The position numbers and the translations under genes were made by a program. From NCBI GenBank assembly GCA_964535715.1, contig CAZHUO010000024.1, forward strand, positions 1-18,958: a stretch of DNA of 18,958 bases, written 5' to 3'. This stretch comes from CAZCCC01 sp964535715 (GTDB lineage Bacteria > Patescibacteriota > Patescibacteriia > Buchananbacterales > UBA6539). Positions 1 through 6,361 of the stretch are shown one piece after another. Numbering within the stretch: position 1 is the stretch's first letter; each line of letters starts with the position of its first letter. A model generated the notes under the pieces. That model made no database searches, had not been told where the DNA came from, and saw only the letters and a program-made list of their open reading frames with translations.

Positions 1-120
1 GATTAACGCCAAATGAGGCTTTAGTCAAAGTGCAAAATGTGTGTTCCTAAAACACCAAGTCTGGCCTTTTGGGTTATTTGATTTATTTAAATTTTAAGGA
101 TTTAATCGAAAGGCCATGGC
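1..120. other. Window edge, no gene; one inverted repeat
   Basis: I see no coding region here. The 8-bp inverted repeat TGGCCTTT (62-69) / AAAGGCCA (110-117) flanks a 40-bp AT-rich spacer and lies just beyond the stop of the transposase remnant. It may be a weak terminator or an end of the same mobile remnant. Neither can be decided from the sequence. Confidence 0.3.
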
Positions 121-429
121 TTAAAAATCATCCCATAAATACGGCCAGGCATCGGAATTATCGGCATAATTATGTTTTACCGGATTGTAAATTATGTAAT
201 TATAATGGTTTTCAAAATCAAAATCACCATTAATGATATGATAATGAAAACTTTTTTGCCAAATCGGCGGCAAATCAAACCAATATTTACAGGTGAGGCT
301 TCCAGCCTCACCTGGTTCATTTATTGTCGACGAGGCAAGGATGCCTCGTCTTTTAATTTTATTTATTTCTTGAGCCGTATAACTTTTCAAATCATGCATT
401 ATTTCGGAAATGTTCTTTTTTAATGGCAT
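121..429 (-). pseudogene. RAYT-like (IS200/Y1 family) transposase, C-terminal remnant
   Basis: The 102-residue reading frame matches the C-terminal half of REP-associated tyrosine transposases. It has the 'ISEIMHDLKSYTAQEINK' helix that carries the catalytic-Tyr region, an 'IWQKSFHYHII' motif, and the closing 'YNYIIYNPVKHNYADN' block. Family members are usually 150-200 residues with an N-terminal HxH motif ('MPNHVH'). That part is absent here, and a palindromic element lies where it should be encoded. Between the two conserved blocks about 25 residues (GILASSTINEPGEAG...) are encoded by two DNA hairpins (290-314, 329-350) that keep the frame open. RAYTs mobilise or maintain REP hairpins at single-stranded DNA. 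This copy lacks its HUH metal-binding part and is presumably inactive. Confidence 0.6.
290..350. repeat. Pair of REP-type hairpins inside the RAYT remnant
   Basis: Two perfect hairpins lie 14 bp apart. The first has an 11-bp stem around TCC (CAGGTGAGGCT at 290-300, AGCCTCACCTG at 304-314). The second has a 9-bp stem around AGGA (GACGAGGCA at 329-337, TGCCTCGTC at 342-350). Both share a GAGGC/GCCTC core, as expected of REP elements handled by RAYT transposases. They are in frame with the remnant gene. Confidence 0.6.
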
Positions 430-470
430 TAATAATAAATAAAAATCTCAAAAGTTAAAAATATTTTACT

Positions 471-542
471 TTGTCATTCTGAGACCATAGGCCGAAGAAT
501 CTCGAGATTCTTCGGTCGCTTTCAGCGACCTCAGAATGACAA
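471..542. repeat. MITE/REP-like composite palindrome
   Basis: Terminal inverted repeats TTGTCATTCTGAG (471-483) and CTCAGAATGACAA (530-542) enclose a 20-bp perfect palindrome GAAGAATCTCGAGATTCTTC (494-513) and a GGTCGCT/AGCGACC hairpin (514-530). Short elements with TCATTCTGAG ends and a GAAGAATC core are widely dispersed in bacterial genomes. It sits between comM and the transposase remnant and could also stop transcription from comM. An open frame running through it from inside comM is not a gene. Confidence 0.65.
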
Positions 543-565
543 AAGCGAAAATCTTTGATATTTCT

Positions 566-2089
566 TCATTCAGCCTTCGGCCGATACTGCAAGGCCTCGG
601 CAATATGCTCAAGTTTGATATTTTCAACTCCCTCCAAATCAGCAATCGTCCGGCCAAGCTTCAAAATCCTAAAATATGACCTGGCGGAAAGCCCCAACTG
701 ATTAACCGCCTGGCGCAGCAAATTTATCGTATTTTGATCAGCCTCACAAAACTGATTGGCCTGCCGCGAAGACATTTCTGAGTTAGATATTATATTTAAA
801 TCTTTAAACCTTTGATACTGAATCTCCCTTGCGCTTTCTACTCTTTTTCTGATCTGATCCGATGTCTCGCCGGAATTTTCAGATGTTAATTTTTCAAATT
901 TAACTTTTGGCACATCAATATGCAAATCAATTCTATCTAAAAGCGGACCGGAAATTTTCCTTTGGTAATTAATAATCTGGCCGGGCAGACAGGTGCAATT
1001 GCGATCCGGATCATTCAGGTAGCCGCAGGGGCAGGGATTCATTGCCGCAACTAAAATAAATTTGGCGGGAAACTGCAATGTGCCTGATGCGCGGGAAACC
1101 GAAATTATTCCGTCTTCCAAAGGCTGGCGCAGATTTTCCAAAACCTGTCTTGGAAATTCGGCAAATTCATCCAAAAATAGAATCCCCCGATGAGCCAAGG
1201 AAATTTCACCGGGCTTTGGCCAGGCACCGCCGCCGACCAGTGCCACGCCGGAAGCTGTATGATGCGGAAAGCGAAAAGGCCGTCTGGTAATCAATGGCTG
1301 ATTATTCGGCAAAAGCCCTGACACACTATAAATCCGAGTCACTTCCAAAGATTCATTCATTGTCATTTGCGGCAGAATTGTTGTCATGGTTTTGGCCAGT
1401 AATGTTTTACCCGACCCCGGCACGCCCGACATAAGAATGTTGTGGGCTCCGGCACAAGCAATTTCCAGCGCTCTTTTGACATGCTGCTGGCCTTTGACAT
1501 AAGACATATCATAGACTAAGTCTTGCGGTTTTTCCGAAAAAAAATCTCTCTTGGAAGTATACTGCTTAATTAATGCCTTGCCCCGCAGATGGTTGGTTAT
1601 TTCATTTAAATTTTGGCAGGGAAATATTATTAAATCAGAAACCAGGCTGGCTTCAGCAGCATTTTCTTTTGGCAAAAATATATACTTTATTCCTTTCTTT
1701 TTTATTTCAAGGCAAATTGAAAGCACGCCGTTCACCGGCCGAAGCTGCCCATCCAGCGCCAGCTCGCCGATAAACAGTTGATCTTTAAAGCTATTTGGCA
1801 AAAACAATTGTTTGGAAGTAAGAAGAATACTAATAGCAATTGACAAATCATAAGACGGTCCTTCTTTTTTTAAATCAGCCGGGGCTAAGTTAACTGTTAT
1901 TCTTCCCCGAGGCATTTCAAAGCCCGAATTTTTAATTGCCGAGCGGACGCGCTCTTTCGATTCGTCAACCGCTTTGTCAGGCAAACCGACGATAAAAAAC
2001 TTCGGCTGAGAGCGCGAAGTGTCGGCTTCTACTTCGACCAACTCGCAGTTAAGGCCGACTACAGCGGCAGAAAGTACTTTGCTGGACAT
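566..2089 (-). CDS. comM: YifB/ComM-family Mg-chelatase-like AAA+ ATPase
   Basis: The product is 507 residues, the usual length for ComM/YifB. Domains in order: an N-terminal Lon-substrate-domain-like (ChlI) region at about 1-165 with the 'FFIVGLPDKAVDESKERVRSA' block, then an AAA+ Mg-chelatase domain with Walker A GVPGSGKT (222-229), Walker B GILFLDEF (302-309) and the NPCPCG signature (351-356) with further cysteines at 365 and 367. A GPLLDRIDLH sensor/arginine-finger region (381-390) and a C-terminal helical lid follow. In naturally competent bacteria ComM is a hexameric helicase that extends branch migration during recombination of incoming DNA. That role here is inference. No clear Shine-Dalgarno precedes the ATG; the 5' side holds AATTAAG repeats instead. 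It appears monocistronic and ends in TGA. Confidence 0.93.
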   Translation of the reverse strand: MSSKVLSAAVVGLNCELVEVEADTSRSQPKFFIVGLPDKAVDESKERVRSAIKNSGFEMPRGRITVNLAPADLKKEGPSYDLSIAISILLTSKQLFLPNSFKDQLFIGELALDGQLRPVNGVLSICLEIKKKGIKYIFLPKENAAEASLVSDLIIFPCQNLNEITNHLRGKALIKQYTSKRDFFSEKPQDLVYDMSYVKGQQHVKRALEIACAGAHNILMSGVPGSGKTLLAKTMTTILPQMTMNESLEVTRIYSVSGLLPNNQPLITRRPFRFPHHTASGVALVGGGAWPKPGEISLAHRGILFLDEFAEFPRQVLENLRQPLEDGIISVSRASGTLQFPAKFILVAAMNPCPCGYLNDPDRNCTCLPGQIINYQRKISGPLLDRIDLHIDVPKVKFEKLTSENSGETSDQIRKRVESAREIQYQRFKDLNIISNSEMSSRQANQFCEADQNTINLLRQAVNQLGLSARSYFRILKLGRTIADLEGVENIKLEHIAEALQYRPKAE

Positions 2090-2092
2090 ATT

Positions 2093-2164
2093 TTAAGAAT
2101 TAAGAATTAAGAATTATGAATCAAGGTAAACTTTCCTTAATTCTTAATTCATTGTTCTTAATTC
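2093..2164. repeat. AATTAAG-type intergenic repeats with inverted copy
   Basis: Direct repeats of the heptamer TTAAGAA/AATTAAG (2093-2117) are followed by inverted copies CTTAATT (2135-2164). The two arms could pair around a short GGTAAACTTTCC segment. The block separates comM from the asd terminator. Function is unknown; similar low-complexity spacers occur at other operon borders in this window. Confidence 0.5.
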
Positions 2165-2168
2165 AAAT

Positions 2169-2200
2169 AAAAAAGCGCATCGCCTAAAAAGGCTTGCGCT
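2169..2200 (-). terminator. Rho-independent terminator of asd
   Basis: Read on the minus strand, AGCGC-AA-GCCT TTTT AGGC-GAT-GCGCT forms an interrupted stem followed by six T. It lies 17 bp beyond the asd stop codon. Confidence 0.75.
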
Positions 2201-2217
2201 ATGTTGAACTTTTCTAA

Positions 2218-3255
2218 TTAAAATTCTTTACCTTTACAATACTCCAGAATTTCCACTGCTGTCAAGGCAGCACCCCGCAAAAGCTGGTCGCCACAGACCC
2301 AAAGTAAAACTTCCTTGCCCCGGCTGTCTGGTAAAATTCTGATTCGACCAACGCCGACTTCTTCTTTGCCTTCCATATTAAGCGGAGTAGGAATTATCCA
2401 GTTTTCCGGCGTATCGAAAATAGTTACTCCGAAAGCATTTCTTAAAAAAAACAATACATCCTTTCTATTCATTGCTCTTTCGGTTTGAATCGAAAGTACT
2501 TCGCTATGGCAGCGCCGAACTGGCACCCGAACGCAGGTTGAATTGATATAAACTGTACGGTTGCCGTTTTGCCGAAACAAAATTTTATTGGCTTCCCAAT
2601 GGGTTTTCATTTCCTCTCTGGTAAAGCCCTGCCAAATCGGATTAAGGCTGTCAATCCGCGGAATCAAATTGCCAGCCAAAGGCAAAGGAGTTTTAGCAGT
2701 CTTGCCTTCAATTTGCGGACTGCTATTTTTTGCCCAGGATTCAATCTGTTTTTCCAAATCATCCAAAGCTTTCTTTCCGGCACCGGATGCGGCCTGATAA
2801 GAAACTAGGCTTACTCTGTTTATTTGAAAAGCTTCATGAATCGGCGCCAAAACCATCAAGGCAATGGAAGTGGTGCAGTTGGGGCAGGCAATCAAATCAG
2901 AATCACCAATTGCATCCGCATTAATGCTTGGAATTATCAGCGGCACTTGCGGATCTTGGCGAAAAGCCGAGCTTAAGTCAATTATCCGAAACCCTTGATT
3001 TCTGATTTTTGGAATCCATTCATTGCTTACGTCAGCGCCGGCGGCAAAAAAAACAAATTCACTTCCGCCGAATGCCCATTCATTTAATTCGGTAACAACC
3101 AAATTGCCATACGGGGTTTTCTTTTTCTCTCCGACTGTTTTTGAACCGACAATAATCAGCTCGGATAAATTTATGCAGTGGTCTTTCATCACTTGCATAA
3201 TTTCTTGTCCAACCATGCCGGATCCGCCGACAATTACCACTTTCCCAACTTTCAT
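2218..3255 (-). CDS. asd: Aspartate-semialdehyde dehydrogenase
   Basis: This 345-residue enzyme reduces L-aspartyl-4-phosphate to aspartate-4-semialdehyde with NADPH, the branch point to lysine/diaminopimelate, threonine and methionine. The N-terminal Rossmann motif is GGSGMVGQE (10-18). The catalytic cysteine is C127 in ACPNCTTS, the SYQAASGAG loop spans 152-160, and the family's R-VPV-x-x-x-H region ends at H250. Length and motif order fit the bacterial family. Translation starts at an ATG with AGGAG eight bases upstream. The gene is flanked by its own promoter and terminator, with no other amino-acid biosynthesis gene in view, so the pathway it serves cannot be told from this window. Confidence 0.95.
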   Translation of the reverse strand: MKVGKVVIVGGSGMVGQEIMQVMKDHCINLSELIIVGSKTVGEKKKTPYGNLVVTELNEWAFGGSEFVFFAAGADVSNEWIPKIRNQGFRIIDLSSAFRQDPQVPLIIPSINADAIGDSDLIACPNCTTSIALMVLAPIHEAFQINRVSLVSYQAASGAGKKALDDLEKQIESWAKNSSPQIEGKTAKTPLPLAGNLIPRIDSLNPIWQGFTREEMKTHWEANKILFRQNGNRTVYINSTCVRVPVRRCHSEVLSIQTERAMNRKDVLFFLRNAFGVTIFDTPENWIIPTPLNMEGKEEVGVGRIRILPDSRGKEVLLWVCGDQLLRGAALTAVEILEYCKGKEF

Positions 3256-3309
3256 TTCAGTATCTCCTATTGTTAAGGCCTATTACATTTACTAAAAGAA
3301 CGTTTTAAT

Positions 3310-3338
3310 ATCTTAGCCGAGGTTGTCTGTAATGTCAA
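3310..3338 (-). promoter_or_regulatory. Sigma70-type promoter of asd
   Basis: On the minus strand TTGACA (3333-3338), a 17-bp spacer and TAAGAT (3310-3315) give an expected start near 3303, leaving a leader of about 48 nt before the asd ATG. The -35 box directly abuts the T-tract of the lspA terminator. Confidence 0.75.
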
Positions 3339-3340
3339 AC

Positions 3341-3361
3341 AAAAAGCACTCTAAGAAGTGC
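3341..3361 (-). terminator. Terminator of the dksA-like/lspA unit
   Basis: The minus strand reads GCACT TCTTAG AGTGC followed by TTTTT. The stem is short (5 bp) but the T-tract is good and it sits 26 bp after the lspA stop. Confidence 0.55.
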
Positions 3362-3386
3362 AATATAAATCATTTGGTTTACTGAA

Positions 3387-3854
3387 TTATCTTGATTTAA
3401 TTTTGTCCGCCTTTGACTGAAGCCAAAAACTAAGCAGTAAAATTCCAACACCAACAGTTATCATGCAGTCAGCCAAATTTAAAACTGTAAAAAAAGGCAC
3501 GTCAATATAGTCAATGACAAAACCAAAACGGAGCCGGTCAATAAAATTGGAAACGGCGCCAGCAACAACTAATGTTAAACCGAAAATTTCCCAGATATTT
3601 CTTTGGCGGTATGACTTGATCAAAAACCAAAAAAGAATAAAAATCAGTATAACAACCAAAACCAAAAGGAATTTTTGATTAAACATTATCCCGAAAGCCA
3701 CGCCGAAATTTTTGGCGAACCTTAAACTGACTAAATTAAAAAAATCGCCGCCAAAAATTTCGGCGGGATTTTTTAAAAAATAATATTTGAATGCCCTATC
3801 AACAATAAATATTGTCAAAGCGGCTAAATTAATAATGAAATATTGTATTCGCAT
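3387..3854 (-). CDS. lspA: Lipoprotein signal peptidase (signal peptidase II)
   Basis: LspA is an inner-membrane aspartyl protease that removes the signal peptide of prolipoproteins in front of the lipidated cysteine. Four hydrophobic segments are visible. Family signatures are present in order: a VDRAFK segment at the end of the first helix, the NFGVAFG block, GAVSNFIDR, the first catalytic Asp in FVIDY, and NLAD with the second catalytic Asp (residues 115 and 129 from the chosen start). I chose the ATG at 3854, which gives a normal N-terminus of 155 residues. ATGs at 3866, 3875 and 3914 are in frame, and the last would overlap the upstream gene by 28 bp. The alternatives arise from a tandem ATTCGCGTC repeat, and none has a convincing Shine-Dalgarno. 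A lipobox protein (the CAP lipoprotein at 18143) is a possible substrate in this same window. Confidence 0.9.
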   Translation of the reverse strand: MRIQYFIINLAALTIFIVDRAFKYYFLKNPAEIFGGDFFNLVSLRFAKNFGVAFGIMFNQKFLLVLVVILIFILFWFLIKSYRQRNIWEIFGLTLVVAGAVSNFIDRLRFGFVIDYIDVPFFTVLNLADCMITVGVGILLLSFWLQSKADKIKSR

Positions 3855-3886
3855 AATTCGCGTCATTCGCGTCATCCGTAATAAAA

Positions 3887-4255
3887 TTACTCGCCTTTTA
3901 ACTTTTTTTTGCACTCAACACATGAGGTTGAGGTCGGCCTGATTTTCAGCCTTTGCTCGTCAATCGGATTTCCGCAATGCTTGCAAATTCCGTATTGATT
4001 TTTATTAATGCTTTCCAAAGCCTTATTAACGTCTTGCAGCTGCTTTTCCAAAGTATGCTCCAAAGAAAGCCGGTCACTGTATTCGGCAACCTCGTTTGCA
4101 TTTTCATCTTCATCATTGCCAAACTCCGGAAAATCAGAATTATAGTTGTCTTTAATTACTGAATCTTTAGTTGTAAAACTTCCCAATTCTTTTTCCAAAC
4201 GTTTTTTTTCCTCTTCTAAATTATTTTTTATTTCTGATAGAATTTTTTTGTCCAT
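3887..4255 (-). CDS. DksA/TraR-family zinc-finger protein
   Basis: The protein has 122 residues: a long charged helical N-terminal part (about 1-85), an acidic stretch DFPEFGNDEDENANEV (41-56), and a C-terminal four-cysteine zinc finger with C91, C94, C112 and C115 (CKHCGNPI...CVEC). This matches the small DksA/TraR/YteA-like proteins, some of which bind the RNA polymerase secondary channel and adjust transcription initiation. The coiled-coil tip DxxDxA of true DksA is not obvious, so the exact activity is uncertain. It is the first gene of a unit with lspA, behind a near-consensus promoter. No strong Shine-Dalgarno is seen before the ATG. Confidence 0.85.
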   Translation of the reverse strand: MDKKILSEIKNNLEEEKKRLEKELGSFTTKDSVIKDNYNSDFPEFGNDEDENANEVAEYSDRLSLEHTLEKQLQDVNKALESINKNQYGICKHCGNPIDEQRLKIRPTSTSCVECKKKLKGE

Positions 4256-4279
4256 ATTTTTTCAATATTATTTATTTAG

Positions 4280-4298
4280 ACCCAGCCTGAGGCTGGGT
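4280..4298 (-). promoter_or_regulatory. Hairpin near the 5' end of the dksA-like mRNA
   Basis: ACCCAGCC TCA GGCTGGGT forms a perfect 8-bp stem with a 3-nt loop. With the start expected near 4305, the hairpin begins within about 7 nt of the mRNA 5' end. No T-tract follows, so it is more likely a stabilising 5' hairpin or protein site than a terminator. Confidence 0.45.
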
Positions 4299-4311
4299 AG
4301 TTATTATATTA

Positions 4312-4339
4312 ATTATATCTCAACAAGGAAATGTGTCAA
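4312..4339 (-). promoter_or_regulatory. Consensus promoter of the dksA-like/lspA unit
   Basis: On the minus strand TTGACA (4334-4339), a 16-bp spacer and TATAAT (4312-4317). Both hexamers match the sigma70 consensus exactly. The expected start is near 4305, about 50 nt before the ATG. Confidence 0.8.
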
Positions 4340-4364
4340 TGATGGCTATATAAAGCCAGCGGAT

Positions 4365-4418
4365 AAAAAAAGGTGCGGGGTTACGTCCCGCAAAAATTAA
4401 TTTGTGGCGCCCCGCACC
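4365..4418 (-). terminator. Terminator of the structured RNA, with alternative pairing
   Basis: GGTGCGGGG and CCCCGCACC (4410-4418 and 4372-4380, plus coordinates) form a 9-bp GC-rich stem followed by seven T on the minus strand. The 5' arm can instead fold with the adjacent GCGCC, and an upstream TGGCGC can pair with GCGCCA, so a competing non-terminating structure is possible. Confidence 0.75.
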
Positions 4419-4725
4419 AAAATCTTAGATGGAGCGCCAAGCATTCAGTAGGCAGAAAACCAAATTTGATTTTCTCTCTGCTGAATACCTGACGAATCGC
4501 CGTCTAAGCCTTCATATGCTTTCACTGACTAAAGCACTCCTCTACCTCTCCTTGGTTAGGACTCTCTTTATGGGTCCTTCAACCGCTATTTTTTGTTTTT
4601 GTTTTAGCGAGACATAGTCAGCTTCATGTCTCAGAAATGAATTTAAGAGTAGTAGAGAAGAAAAAAGTTTCTCCAAATCCTTAATTAGGGAAACTTTTCT
4701 GTAAATTATCAAAGATAGCAGTTAC
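4365..4725 (-). ncRNA. Unassigned structured RNA, about 360 nt
   Basis: The minus strand carries an independent transcription unit without a meaningful ORF. A promoter at 4732-4760 predicts a start near 4725 and a GC-rich terminator ends it at 4365. Helices visible (plus coordinates): hairpin 4662-4697; a 10-bp helix 4537-4546/4651-4660 (two G-U pairs) enclosing three back-to-back hairpins at 4554-4584, 4585-4608 and 4609-4632 (7-bp perfect stem); hairpin 4517-4536 directly beside it; and a 9-position helix with one mismatch, 4424-4432/4500-4508, enclosing the long hairpin 4441-4488. The loops of 4609-4632 and 4517-4536 are complementary over six bases (4616-4621 with 4525-4530), a kissing-loop candidate. 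I find no RNase P, tmRNA, SRP or T-box signatures by eye. It lies between the rpsO-pnp operon and the dksA-like unit. Confidence 0.7.
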
Positions 4726-4731
4726 ATTATT

Positions 4732-4760
4732 ACTATATCATATATAAATATTTATGTCAA
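4732..4760 (-). promoter_or_regulatory. Promoter of the structured RNA
   Basis: The minus strand reads TTGACA (4755-4760), a 17-bp spacer and TATAGT (4732-4737). One mismatch to consensus with ideal spacing makes it one of the strongest promoters in the window, suited to an abundant RNA. Confidence 0.8.
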
Positions 4761-4778
4761 CTTTGACTATACATTAAT

Positions 4779-4802
4779 AAAAAAATTGCTTTAAATTAGC
4801 AA
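4779..4802 (-). terminator. Weak terminator after the rpsO-pnp operon
   Basis: TTGCT AATTTAA AGCAA followed by seven T on the minus strand, 74 bp past the last gene of the operon and just upstream of the promoter of the structured RNA. The stem is short and AT-rich, so efficiency is uncertain. Confidence 0.5.
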
Positions 4803-4875
4803 TAATATTATCTTTACAAATGAATAAAAAATTATTTTATTAAAAAATATGATATTAACACTTTATCCACAACAA

Positions 4876-6345
4876 CTACTTCTCTAAAATACAGCCTGAA
4901 AAACTATTACCTTTGCTTTCACCAACCACCAAGCCGTCCAAGGCATATTCTTCTGGAACAAAAAATGATCCAAAAGGATTGATTATGATTCCCCTGCCAT
5001 AAAATTTGCCCTGACCGCAGGAAGAAAATATTTCCGAAACCTCCACCTTAGCCACATTAAAATAATTATTCAGCAATTTTACTGAACTTGCCAAAAACAG
5101 CACATCGTCTTTAATCGCATAGGCGACTTCGGAGTCTAATTCCGGAACTAGCAGGTAACTAATCTCTAAATTATTTTCCAATTTATCAATCTGCCATTGC
5201 CACTTGTCAACGTCGACTAAAAATTCCGTAACTTTTGTGCCATCGGGCAAAGTATATTCGGATTCCTTGGGATATTTTTGCGCCAAAAATATTTTTATTA
5301 AGCTTTTTAAATTTTCTTCATCAATCTGATTAAAATCACCGCTGGCTAAAACGTATTCAAAGCCAAAAACCGAATTATTGGTTGGTTCAAAAATCAATAG
5401 GTCAAAATCGTGCCTAAAAAAATCTAAAACCCAGCTGCTCAAATCATTTTTGTAAATAAGTCCTAAGTCATTTTTTGTCTGACCGAATGATTCAGAAATA
5501 TTTGGTTCAATCTTTTTCAATTGGTCAAACAGATAGTAAAAATTTAGGCCGCCAATATAAACTCTGAAATTTTCCGGCAGAAAGCTTATTGCAGTTATCG
5601 CCTTCGTTTTCGAAATTTCATAATTTCCAGACGAGGTTTTTAACCTGAAATCGTAGTGATCACTTTTTTTATTCAGGCCAAAATACATGTTTTCATCAAT
5701 CATTTTCAGAAAAATATTATCTAATATGATATTTTTTTCCGACAAATAAAATTTCAGGTTAAAAGGATTGAAATAAAAGCTGAATAAATTGCTTTCAATA
5801 AATTTTAAATCAACCTGGCTTGCCAAAGAAAAAATATTATTAGCTGTAACTTCTTTCATTTTCTCGAACACTTTTTTATTTTCAGAAAAAACAAAAATAT
5901 TTTTGGAAATTTCAAAGCCGTTTAACGGTTTAAAGGCATCCTTATTTGCAAATTCAAAAATATAGGCATAAGCCAATTCATTTCCCTCAACTGAGAATAA
6001 GGCAATGCTAAATCTTTTTGAATTATTCAGTATTAATGAAAGGTCATTGCCGTTTAAAAAATCTGCTTTAGAAAAATCATTTACAAAATTACTAAAAGGC
6101 AGATCAATTATTTTTGATTTTCCAAAAATTGAATTTCTGGCCGTGGCATATAATACCGAATCAAGCGGAACAAATTTAATTATATCGTCTTGCTTGTTTT
6201 TATTCCAAAAATACAACAAAAAAACCGATAAAAAAACAATTATAAATAATACTAAAAAGATCCCCCAAAAAATCAATTTCGATTTCAAATTTTTTGTCTT
6301 TTTTGGACTTGAAAAAGAAACTGAATTTTTTAAGGGATCTTCCAT
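4876..6345 (-). CDS. Membrane-anchored DUF3352-like protein of unknown function
   Basis: The protein has 489 residues, with a basic, lysine-rich N-terminus (about 1-23), one transmembrane segment (about 24-47), and a large soluble part that would face outward. After the membrane segment comes 'IIKFVPLDSVLYATARN', which resembles the opening of DUF3352-type proteins (a 'vP.dt..y..' start followed by a long alpha/beta ectodomain); this family link is tentative. No catalytic motif was recognised. The start lies 16 bp after the pnp stop and no separate promoter is seen, so it is probably the last gene of the rpsO-NYN-pnp transcript. A 3' stretch of GC-poor DNA follows before the next unit. Its role next to RNA-decay genes is unknown. 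Confidence 0.6.
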   Translation of the reverse strand: MEDPLKNSVSFSSPKKTKNLKSKLIFWGIFLVLFIIVFLSVFLLYFWNKNKQDDIIKFVPLDSVLYATARNSIFGKSKIIDLPFSNFVNDFSKADFLNGNDLSLILNNSKRFSIALFSVEGNELAYAYIFEFANKDAFKPLNGFEISKNIFVFSENKKVFEKMKEVTANNIFSLASQVDLKFIESNLFSFYFNPFNLKFYLSEKNIILDNIFLKMIDENMYFGLNKKSDHYDFRLKTSSGNYEISKTKAITAISFLPENFRVYIGGLNFYYLFDQLKKIEPNISESFGQTKNDLGLIYKNDLSSWVLDFFRHDFDLLIFEPTNNSVFGFEYVLASGDFNQIDEENLKSLIKIFLAQKYPKESEYTLPDGTKVTEFLVDVDKWQWQIDKLENNLEISYLLVPELDSEVAYAIKDDVLFLASSVKLLNNYFNVAKVEVSEIFSSCGQGKFYGRGIIINPFGSFFVPEEYALDGLVVGESKGNSFSGCILEK

Positions 6346-6361
6346 TTGTATCTAAGGATTA

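Noticed and set aside
4517..4632. Group I intron core (P7-like CTGACTA/TAGTCAG pairing on the plus strand)
   Set aside because: The complementary pair is equally present on the minus strand, where promoter, terminator and all other helices fit. No P4-P6 elements or split gene were seen.
4365..4725. RNase P RNA, tmRNA, SRP RNA or T-box as identity of the structured RNA
   Set aside because: No GAGGAAAGUCC/ACAGAA (RNase P), no tRNA-like T arm with CCA and no Ala-Ala tag frame (tmRNA), no SRP apical loop, no T-box core seen on either strand. A strongly diverged form cannot be excluded by eye.
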